Shown here one piece after another: positions 57,811 to 64,000 of a stretch of DNA of 64,000 bases. This DNA is from Candidatus Zhuqueibacterota bacterium (lineage in GTDB: Bacteria; Zhuqueibacterota; Zhuqueibacteria; Thermofontimicrobiales; Thiofontviventaceae), in the NCBI GenBank assembly GCA_016926625.1, contig JAFGOE010000109.1, positions 1 to 64,000 of the forward strand, in the 5' to 3' direction. Each line of letters starts with the position of its first letter. The stretch's first letter is position 1. Under the pieces are notes generated by a model. The model saw only the letters and a list, made by a program, of their open reading frames with translations, was not told where the DNA came from and did no database searches. A program made the position numbers and the translations under genes.

Positions 57811-57822
57811 CTGAGTCCTCGC

Positions 57823-58473
57823 TTATTTTACAAACTCTCTCAAAGGAACGTCCATTACCGGATAACTTTTAACATCCCTATCATTAAAATGCCACCATTC
57901 TGACTTAATCGTGGTGAAACCATAGTAACGCATAGCATCTTGCAATATTTTCCTGTGCTTCAACGCCTGGGGTGACACAGACGGATAGTTGCTCCCTGCT
58001 CGTGCGCTGAATTCATCGAATTTTGTGGGCATTTCAACCTCATTCCCCAGAGAATCAACCAACGTGACATCGACAGCAGCCCCTCTGTTATGATTCGAGC
58101 CATATTTCGGATTTGCGACAAACCCCTTATAGGGCTGCTTTACCCACATCCTTTTCTGAACTGCTAACGGACGATAGGCATCCCATATCTTCAGCCCATA
58201 TCCGATAGATCGTAATTTGCGGTGTACTGCTACTAACCGATTCGCGACATCGCGTCTAAGCAAACAGATGTTGGCAGAGTACAGAGTATCCCCTAAAAAA
58301 TTGTCCGCTGTTGCATATTTCATGTCGATAAAAATAGTAGAATCCAGGGTCGTAATGTCCACCATGTCTAATCTGTTTTCCTGTGCAATTATCGGGCCTG
58401 TCGACCATGTCATTAAAAAAATGAGCAAAATGTAACACTTTTGCCTGCACATTTCCATCCCTCTGCGTTCCAT
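57823..58473 (-). CDS. ddpX: D-Ala-D-Ala dipeptidase (VanX/DdpX, peptidase M15D)
   Basis: About 216 residues. HNRGAAVDVTLVD carries the SxHxxGxAxD-type zinc ligands and KSEWWHFNDRD the catalytic Glu and third His; KIWDAYRPLAVQKRMW contains the transition-state Arg. The frame begins with GTG at 58482, but AGGTGG five bases before the ATG at 58473 favours that start; the ATG at 58452, with AGAGGG, would also give a clean signal peptide ending near IIAQ. An exported form would recycle D-Ala-D-Ala from peptidoglycan rather than confer glycopeptide resistance: no vanH or vanA is nearby. Confidence 0.9.
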   Translation of the reverse strand: MERRGMEMCRQKCYILLIFLMTWSTGPIIAQENRLDMVDITTLDSTIFIDMKYATADNFLGDTLYSANICLLRRDVANRLVAVHRKLRSIGYGLKIWDAYRPLAVQKRMWVKQPYKGFVANPKYGSNHNRGAAVDVTLVDSLGNEVEMPTKFDEFSARAGSNYPSVSPQALKHRKILQDAMRYYGFTTIKSEWWHFNDRDVKSYPVMDVPLREFVK

Positions 58474-58509
58474 CAGGTCCACCTAAACCTCAAAATAAAC
58501 GTTGCCGCC

Positions 58510-59460
58510 TCAACAGGATAACACCGGTTCCAATAACTCCAATCGCCGCTCGTACGTATTAACCCTCGCTTGGACGCCGATCGGTAATGTATGTTTGACT
58601 TCTCCATGTCCGTATGCGAATTTTGCCATGATCGGTATCGACAAATCCTTCACATAATCCCACACAACATCCTCCAGTGAAAGTGATGGCTTGGATTCAT
58701 CTTTGGGATGACAATCGATAAACTGGCCCAGCACCAGTCCGTTTATCGCGTTGAAAACACCCGACAACTTCATTTGAGCAAAATAGCGATCGATACGATA
58801 CGGATCTTCATCTATATCTTCAATTACCAGAATAGCACCTTTCAGATCCGGCATATAGCGTGTTCCGAAAAGCCCCATCATCACGGACAAACAGCCGACG
58901 ATCAATCTTCCCTCGCCAACACCCTCTTTCAATATGTCGATCGGTCGATCATCCGGATTGTAAAGAATTATCGTGTCTTTGGGGGATAACACCTGGTTCC
59001 AGAGACTCATTTCAGTAAACGGGTGTATCCCTTTTCCCATCTCAACGGCCACCATGGGGCCAGAAAAGGTCACCAATCCCGTTCGCGCAAAAATACCTAA
59101 TCCAAGCGTCGTGATATCGCTGTAACCGATAAATATCTTCGGATTTCTCTTGATGCTCCTGAAATCGAGCTGATCCAAAATCCTCGGGGCACCGTACCCA
59201 CCCCGTGAACAGATGATGGCTTTTATGTCTTTGGATCGAAACATATCGTTCAGATCGGTTATCCGATCCTCGTCTTTACCCGCTAAATATCCCCGCTGCT
59301 CAAAGACGTATTTCCCCGAAAGCGGTTCAAAATTTCTACTTCTTAAATAGTCCATCCCCTTCACGACTAATTCCATATCCGAGGGCTTGCTCGCCGGTGA
59401 GATAATTCCTATTTTATCCCCTGCTTTTAATTCACACGGCTTAATTATGTTTTTTATCAT
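58510..59460 (-). CDS. ldcA: LD-carboxypeptidase (peptidase S66)
   Basis: A 316-residue enzyme that removes the terminal D-Ala from tetrapeptides during murein recycling. The N-terminal domain has ICSRGGYGAPRILDQLD near 90, and the nucleophile Ser lies in FIGYSDITTLG near 117. AILVIEDIDEDPYRIDRYF near 210 holds the catalytic Glu and FAYGHGEVKHTLPIG near 285 the His, so the Ser-Glu-His triad is complete. No signal peptide is visible, consistent with a cytosolic enzyme. It sits beside the VanX-like gene, forming a small murein-recycling pair ahead of mreB. Confidence 0.93.
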   Translation of the reverse strand: MIKNIIKPCELKAGDKIGIISPASKPSDMELVVKGMDYLRSRNFEPLSGKYVFEQRGYLAGKDEDRITDLNDMFRSKDIKAIICSRGGYGAPRILDQLDFRSIKRNPKIFIGYSDITTLGLGIFARTGLVTFSGPMVAVEMGKGIHPFTEMSLWNQVLSPKDTIILYNPDDRPIDILKEGVGEGRLIVGCLSVMMGLFGTRYMPDLKGAILVIEDIDEDPYRIDRYFAQMKLSGVFNAINGLVLGQFIDCHPKDESKPSLSLEDVVWDYVKDLSIPIMAKFAYGHGEVKHTLPIGVQARVNTYERRLELLEPVLSC

Positions 59461-59509
59461 GGTAAGTCCTTACAATAGTGTGTCGATGCGATGTCCGAAT
59501 CAAAACATG

Positions 59510-60796
59510 TTAATAATAGATACCGTCTTTAGGCATATTTCGCCAGTCAGGATTTACCAACAGGTACTCCCCAAAACCTGTCTCATCATAAAAGTAAAAG
59601 TATCGATTGAGATTATAATAATACCATATTTCAGATGGTTTATCTCCGCGTTCGAAAGGATGCCGTTCAATATCGTTCGGAGGACCAAAAATAATATAGA
59701 TCATCCCCATATCCGATTTCCAGCCCTCTCTAAAACCACCAAAATTCTTATTTGAATAGTCGATACGTCCATAATATACATCCATCAATTCGTTGCGTGC
59801 CGTTCCGGGAGTGGGATCTTTTTTATTCCAAAACTTCTCAAACTCCTTCAATCGATCTGATTTCGCTGCCTTCTTTATGATATCAATTTCCTTCTTTGTC
59901 GCGATATATTTTAATTGCTCCGTGGCTTTTTTTATGTCCACAATCGATGCAGGCATTCCAGCCCACCTCAGGGCAAAACTCTTCCTTATCTCGTCCTTAT
60001 TGGAACCATATTGGGCATTGATGACGATGCTGTATACTCCGTGTCCCAGTTTATTCTTATCGATTTTAAAATATTCCAGCGTACGCTTCAAATTCAGACG
60101 CCGTTCGTAAACGTTCTTTTCCACGACTTTCCTATCAGAATTGATTATTTTATACTCATACTTAAGCATCTTATCCAGAACAGTATCCGTATAAACTTCA
60201 AAATAGGCAAACAACTCGTTTCCTACGGTTCGTACGAAGCTGGAAATGATGGGTTTGATGCTTTTCACGCCTAATGAATCAACCTCAACATTATTGGTAA
60301 GTGTGATATCACTCAAACTAAATGTACGCTCGCTAAAATCCTTCAAAAGCACTTTTTGCCGTATCGCATACGACTGCTTCGTGTTCGCATCCGTTAAACT
60401 GATAACGACTTCATACTCGCCGGGTTCAAGATGAAAATTGCTGTGATCAAAAATGTAGTCTTGCTGAGAGTTGGTGGCATCATAACTGGTCACTGTTACC
60501 TGCCGCTGCCAAATTTTACCATCGACCTGGTCGCCGTCAGCATCGTAAATAACGACCGACAGTTCATAATTTGCTTCAAAGATCTCATTCGTCTTGATAA
60601 ACTGTAAATCATCATAAGAAATTTCTAAATAGATATTTAAACGACTCATGCCGGGTTCACTCGATGAGACATTCACCAGGTCATATGCGATCTCGACCAG
60701 ATCATACGATCGTGCAGGTTTTAATTCCACCTGCGGATACGAATGATCGTGGATCAGACAACATAGCACAAAAAAATATAAAAATTTTCTCATCAT
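59510..60796 (-). CDS. GWxTD domain-containing exported protein
   Basis: This 428-residue protein has a signal peptide (residues 1-20, cleavage near DHSYPQ) and two beta-rich domains in the first 270 residues. The C-terminal GWxTD domain includes KEFEKFWNKKDPTPGTARNE, then FREGWKSDMGMIYIIFGPPNDIERHP with the name-giving GW-S-D form, and EIWYYYN. The domain is known from Bacteroidota/Chlorobiota relatives and some other phyla, often in proteins of unknown function. Its presence is the main phylogenetic hint in the window. It follows rimO by 27 bases. Confidence 0.9.
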   Translation of the reverse strand: MMRKFLYFFVLCCLIHDHSYPQVELKPARSYDLVEIAYDLVNVSSSEPGMSRLNIYLEISYDDLQFIKTNEIFEANYELSVVIYDADGDQVDGKIWQRQVTVTSYDATNSQQDYIFDHSNFHLEPGEYEVVISLTDANTKQSYAIRQKVLLKDFSERTFSLSDITLTNNVEVDSLGVKSIKPIISSFVRTVGNELFAYFEVYTDTVLDKMLKYEYKIINSDRKVVEKNVYERRLNLKRTLEYFKIDKNKLGHGVYSIVINAQYGSNKDEIRKSFALRWAGMPASIVDIKKATEQLKYIATKKEIDIIKKAAKSDRLKEFEKFWNKKDPTPGTARNELMDVYYGRIDYSNKNFGGFREGWKSDMGMIYIIFGPPNDIERHPFERGDKPSEIWYYYNLNRYFYFYDETGFGEYLLVNPDWRNMPKDGIYY

Positions 60797-60823
60797 TCCT
60801 CCTCTCGGAAAGGGGGATAAATA

Positions 60824-62113
60824 TTATCTAATATCAACCGGACTACCCACGATATCATATTCCATCGCCTCCTGAACCTCTATATTGATATACGATCCCA
60901 CCGTTGTATCACCCTTAACGATCACACGATTATCTATTTCAGGGCAGTCCCATTGCGTTCTTCCAATATACCTGTTCTCTTCCGGATCGAACTCATCGAT
61001 AACGACTTCCAGCACTCTACCAATTAATCGTTGGTTATTTTCCAGAGAGATCGATTCCTGAAGGTACATTAATTCTTCAACCCGTTCATCCTTCACATGT
61101 TCCGGTACCTGATCGTCTAAATCCGCTGCGGGAGTATCCTCCTCTCTCGAATATTTGAAAACACCGAGTCGCTCAAACCGCATATCTGCTAAAAAATCCC
61201 GCAACTCGATGTATTCTTTATCCGATTCACCCGGATAACCGACGATGACCGATGTCCTGATTGCAATATCAGGAATCATCGACCTGATTGTAGACAACAG
61301 ATCCTTTAGATCAGCACTACGAATCCGGCGGTTCATGCTTCTTAAAATTGAATCCGAAATGTGTTGTATAGGCAGATCGATATATTTACATAGTTTATCG
61401 TTAGTTCGTATTTCCTGCAGCACATCGTGATCCAAATGTGCAGGATGTGTATACATCAATCGCAACCACTTTAAATCATCTATCGCACCTACTCCTCTTA
61501 TCAGATCGGCGAGCAAAGCACCTTTCTCGTCTCTGCCATATGATGTGGTGTCCTGGGCAATCAAAATCAGTTCTCTCACTCCGGAATCGACGAGCTGATC
61601 GGCTTCGTTTATGATGGACTGGCGTGAGCGACTGCGGTAACGTCCCTTGATGGATGGTATGGTGCAGTAGGAGCAACGATTATCACAGCCTTCTGCGATC
61701 TTTAAATACGCATAATGTTTGGGTGTTATCAAATACCGATTGTAACGGGCACCGCCGGATAGCCTAAGAAAATTCTTCAATCGCCTACCGATCTGTACGA
61801 AATCGAGTTCATCAAAAAAAAAGTCGATTTCCGGTAATTCTTGTTCCAGTTCCTTTTTATACTTCTGAGGTAAACAGCCCACGACGACTATATGTTTGCA
61901 GGAACCTGCTTGCTTCAACCTCAACGCATCGAATATTGTTTCAATCGCCTCTTCTCTGGCGCTCAACAAAAACGCACATGTGTTGATAATGATGCACTCA
62001 GCCTGCTTTGCATCGGTCGTCAATGTAACATCGTCGACATCTAAAGTACTGAGCAAGATCTCGGAGTCCACCACATTTTTGGGACAACCCAGGGTTTGCA
62101 GATAGATTTTCAT
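60824..62113 (-). CDS. rimO: Ribosomal protein S12 methylthiotransferase RimO
   Basis: A 429-residue radical SAM enzyme. The N-terminal UPF0004 domain starts YLQTLGCPKNVVDSE, where the CPKNxVDSE form distinguishes RimO from MiaB; Cys residues near 47 and 80 complete the auxiliary cluster. The radical SAM motif CDNRCSYCTIP is near residue 145, and a TRAM domain ends the protein (RVLEVVIDEFDPEENRYIGRT). RimO adds a methylthio group to an aspartate of S12. Its ATG overlaps the ftsY stop as ATGA, implying coupled translation. Confidence 0.95.
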   Translation of the reverse strand: MKIYLQTLGCPKNVVDSEILLSTLDVDDVTLTTDAKQAECIIINTCAFLLSAREEAIETIFDALRLKQAGSCKHIVVVGCLPQKYKKELEQELPEIDFFFDELDFVQIGRRLKNFLRLSGGARYNRYLITPKHYAYLKIAEGCDNRCSYCTIPSIKGRYRSRSRQSIINEADQLVDSGVRELILIAQDTTSYGRDEKGALLADLIRGVGAIDDLKWLRLMYTHPAHLDHDVLQEIRTNDKLCKYIDLPIQHISDSILRSMNRRIRSADLKDLLSTIRSMIPDIAIRTSVIVGYPGESDKEYIELRDFLADMRFERLGVFKYSREEDTPAADLDDQVPEHVKDERVEELMYLQESISLENNQRLIGRVLEVVIDEFDPEENRYIGRTQWDCPEIDNRVIVKGDTTVGSYINIEVQEAMEYDIVGSPVDIR

Positions 62114-63039
62114 TGGAAAAGCGCCTCGACGAATTCTTGCGCATCGAAAGGCTGCAGATCGTCCAATTGTTCTCCGATTCCGATGAATTTTACCGGCACA
62201 CCCAATTCATCGTTGATGGAGAGAATCACCCCACCTTTTGCGGTGCCATCGAGTTTGGTCAATATGATTCCGTCCACACCAATAGACTGGGTAAATTGCT
62301 TCGCCTGATTCAAGCCGTTTTGACCCGTCGTCGCATCGAGTACCAGAAGTGTGACATGGGGCGAGGTCTCATCCAATTTTTTTAAAACACGCTTAATTTT
62401 CTTCAGCTCCTCCATTAGATTGACCTTCGTGTGCAATCTGCCCGCCGTATCGACGATCAATACATCGATGTCTCTCTTTATTGCAGCCTGAAGAGAATCA
62501 TAAGCGACCGATGCCGGATCCGCACCGGGTTGATTTCGAACAACATCAACCCCGGCGCGATCTGACCAAATTTCTAATTGTTCAGAAGCCGCGGCCCTGA
62601 ATGTATCCGCAGCCGACAGCAGCACCTTTTTATTCATCTTCTTATAATGATACGCAAGCTTTCCTATCGAGGTGGTTTTACCCGTACCATTGACACCGAC
62701 AATCATGATCACCAAAGGTTTTACATCAAATTCAAAGAGTCTAACGGCAGCTTCTCTGGAACTGTTACTCTCTATTAGTCCTTTTACTGCATATTTTAGG
62801 AAATTGATGATGTTCTCCGACTTTCGAATGCCAAGTTCATCAATTTTTTTCTTTAGATTCTCGATTAATTTCGAAGACGTTCCCACCCCTACATCGGCTT
62901 CGATTAAAATTTCCTCTAATTCATCATAAACATCGTCATCGATATCTGGTGAAGCCTTGATTACGTCAACAATTTTACCAACTAAATTATTTCGTGTCTT
63001 GAAAAGTCCAAAATTTAATCTTCCAACCATCGATTTCAA
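62110..63039 (-). CDS. ftsY: Signal recognition particle receptor FtsY
   Basis: This 309-residue SRP GTPase comprises the N and G domains with no long acidic A domain, as in many non-proteobacterial FtsY. G motifs are GVNGTGKTTSIGKLAYHY near 115 (P-loop), DTFRAAASEQLEIW, VDTAGRLHTKVNLMEEL and ILTKLDGTAKGG near 250. It docks ribosome-SRP complexes at the inner membrane for co-translational insertion, which is relevant for the many membrane proteins here. The start at 63039 is the first of two in-frame ATGs (residue 4 is also Met). Confidence 0.95.
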   Translation of the reverse strand: MKSMVGRLNFGLFKTRNNLVGKIVDVIKASPDIDDDVYDELEEILIEADVGVGTSSKLIENLKKKIDELGIRKSENIINFLKYAVKGLIESNSSREAAVRLFEFDVKPLVIMIVGVNGTGKTTSIGKLAYHYKKMNKKVLLSAADTFRAAASEQLEIWSDRAGVDVVRNQPGADPASVAYDSLQAAIKRDIDVLIVDTAGRLHTKVNLMEELKKIKRVLKKLDETSPHVTLLVLDATTGQNGLNQAKQFTQSIGVDGIILTKLDGTAKGGVILSINDELGVPVKFIGIGEQLDDLQPFDAQEFVEALFQ

Positions 63040-63080
63040 AATATGCCTCTCATGTGTTTGTTCGACAAGTAACGATTAAT

Positions 63081-64000
63081 TTAACTCAGAAATACCTTGA
63101 TAATATCCGATATCAATTTCGGATTATGAAGTAACGCCGTTTTGAAAATAGAAACAAGAGTTCGATTTTCAGGTGCCAATTTATTTATTTTGTGTGCTGT
63201 GCGATTTAATTCGTCATCGGTTAATCTGTAAACCGCTTCTTTGAGTCGATAGGATCGAATGTGAACCTTGCCACCTGCATCATACCAGAGTTTCTCATAC
63301 TGGCGCAGCCGTTTTTGGGATGTATCGTTGCCATCGATAGCATCCGCCGCGACCTCACCACATATCTGTCCGGCCCAGATAGCAAGCACTATGCCCCCGC
63401 CAGTCATCGGATTTGCCTGATGAGCTGCATCACCGACGACCATAAAATGATCAGTGACCATTCTATCCATATAGGGCGCACAAGGAACACCACCGGCTAC
63501 AGTCGTCAATATCGATGCATCGGGATAATGCGATTGAATGAACTCTTTCAGGTAGTCGATCGCTGCTCTAGGAGCGTTGTGTTCTCCTGATATCCCCAGG
63601 CCGATGTTCGCGAGGTGGTCATTTTTAGGAAATACCCACACGTAACCTCCGGGTGCCAGTCGCGATGAAAAATAAAAATCACAATATTGTCGATCGAGTC
63701 GTACGTTCGCGACGGTCATCTGGACACATGTTTCTATATCCTGCAGTCTTAATACGGTATCTATCCCCGCCAGGCGACTCAAGCGGGATTCCACTCCATC
63801 GGCCGCTATTACGATTCTCGACTCAACTTCGCAAGGTTTCCCCAGATAAAGATACTTCACCCCGTTAATCTTTCCATCGGCGTCGCGTTTTAAGTCGTAC
63901 ACATGTGTTTTGGTCATGATGTTCGCACCGTGTTGTGCGGCCATCTGAGCTAAATCAAAATCGAACACCTTCCGGTTGAGAATGTATCCACCCACATGGT
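63081..64000 (-). CDS. Geranylgeranyl reductase family flavoprotein, 5' end outside window
   Basis: The visible part is about 306 residues; a GTG at 63995 could be read as a start, but the frame stays open to the edge and YILNRKVFDFDLAQMAAQHGA is normally near residue 95 of this family, so the FAD loop lies beyond 64000. Visible family blocks are VIAADGVESRLSRLAGI, GGYVWVFPKNDHLANIGLG and VVGDAAHQANPMTGGGI (the second FAD motif). Such enzymes reduce isoprenoid chains of chlorophyll, quinone or lipid side chains; bacteria without photosynthesis also have them. Substrate cannot be read. It precedes ftsY by 41 bases. Confidence 0.9.
   Translation of the reverse strand, partial: HVGGYILNRKVFDFDLAQMAAQHGANIMTKTHVYDLKRDADGKINGVKYLYLGKPCEVESRIVIAADGVESRLSRLAGIDTVLRLQDIETCVQMTVANVRLDRQYCDFYFSSRLAPGGYVWVFPKNDHLANIGLGISGEHNAPRAAIDYLKEFIQSHYPDASILTTVAGGVPCAPYMDRMVTDHFMVVGDAAHQANPMTGGGIVLAIWAGQICGEVAADAIDGNDTSQKRLRQYEKLWYDAGGKVHIRSYRLKEAVYRLTDDELNRTAHKINKLAPENRTLVSIFKTALLHNPKLISDIIKVFLS

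Noticed and set aside
57823-58473. Glycopeptide-resistance determinant (vanX)
   Set aside because: There is no vanH, vanA/B or vanRS nearby, the protein probably has a signal peptide, and the neighbours are cell-shape and murein-recycling genes.
58510-59460. Apparent loss of the nucleophile in the LD-carboxypeptidase (RGGYGA instead of RGGYGS)
   Set aside because: In LdcA the nucleophile Ser lies in the later G-[HY]-S-D block, which is present here as FIGYSDITTLG, with Glu and His also in place.
63081-63995. GTG at 63995 as the real start of the flavoprotein
   Set aside because: The family's FAD-binding N-terminus (about 95 residues) would be missing and the frame is still open at the window edge, so the gene is simply cut.

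Overview
The window comes from a Gram-negative (two-membrane) bacterium of moderate GC content. It encodes a Wza-type outer-membrane exporter, prolipoprotein diacylglyceryl transferase, a lipoprotein with a lipobox, an outer-membrane beta-barrel protein and a GWxTD-domain protein. GWxTD proteins are known mainly from the Bacteroidota/Chlorobiota (FCB) side of the tree, Acidobacteria and related candidate phyla, so an FCB-type lineage is my best guess; no marker here settles the phylum. Every gene I can support lies on the minus strand, so transcription runs from high to low coordinates. I see no tRNA, rRNA, CRISPR array, transposase or integrase.

Right part, 64000 to about 49400 (housekeeping and envelope): a partial geranylgeranyl-reductase-like flavoprotein, ftsY, rimO, a GWxTD protein, an LD-carboxypeptidase, a VanX-like D-Ala-D-Ala dipeptidase, then the rod-shape cluster mreB-mreC-mreD-mrdA-rodA-lgt. 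A strong sigma70-like promoter then drives a two-gene unit (beta-barrel protein plus YbgF-like lipoprotein) that ends at a hairpin terminator. A second promoter drives galT-glgA. A STAS-domain regulator follows and is closed by another terminator.

Left part, 45714 to 1 (about 45 kb, 34 genes): one very large Wzx/Wzy-type exopolysaccharide or capsule locus. It starts with export and chain-length genes (Wza-like, Wzc-like). Next come precursor and initiation genes: a UDP-glucuronate 4-epimerase-like SDR, a WbaP/WcaJ-type initiating transferase and UDP-glucose dehydrogenase. After that come seven GT4, four GT2 and two GT-C transferases, a Wzx flippase, a Wzy/WaaL-type ligase or polymerase, and decorating enzymes. 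These are two acyltransferases, a NodU/CmcH-type carbamoyltransferase, a polysaccharide deacetylase, a sulfatase-superfamily enzyme with Thr at the nucleophile position, and four asparagine-synthetase-like amidotransferases. A glycerol-3-phosphate dehydrogenase sits unexpectedly among them. At the left edge is an exported GH39 glycosidase that continues out of the window, reminiscent of PslG in the Pseudomonas Psl locus.

Inference on the joint function: Ugd and the 4-epimerase supply UDP-hexuronic acids; the AsnB-like enzymes probably convert uronic carboxylates, or carboxylates on substituents, to amides; carbamoyl and acyl groups are added; and polyprenyl-phosphate-sugar synthases (the GT2 trio) feed the GT-C enzymes in the periplasm. 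The most unusual point is that two of the four AsnB-like proteins keep the synthetase ATP-pyrophosphatase motif but have lost the N-terminal glutaminase cysteine and other glutaminase residues. This suggests ligases that use an amine other than glutamine-derived ammonia.
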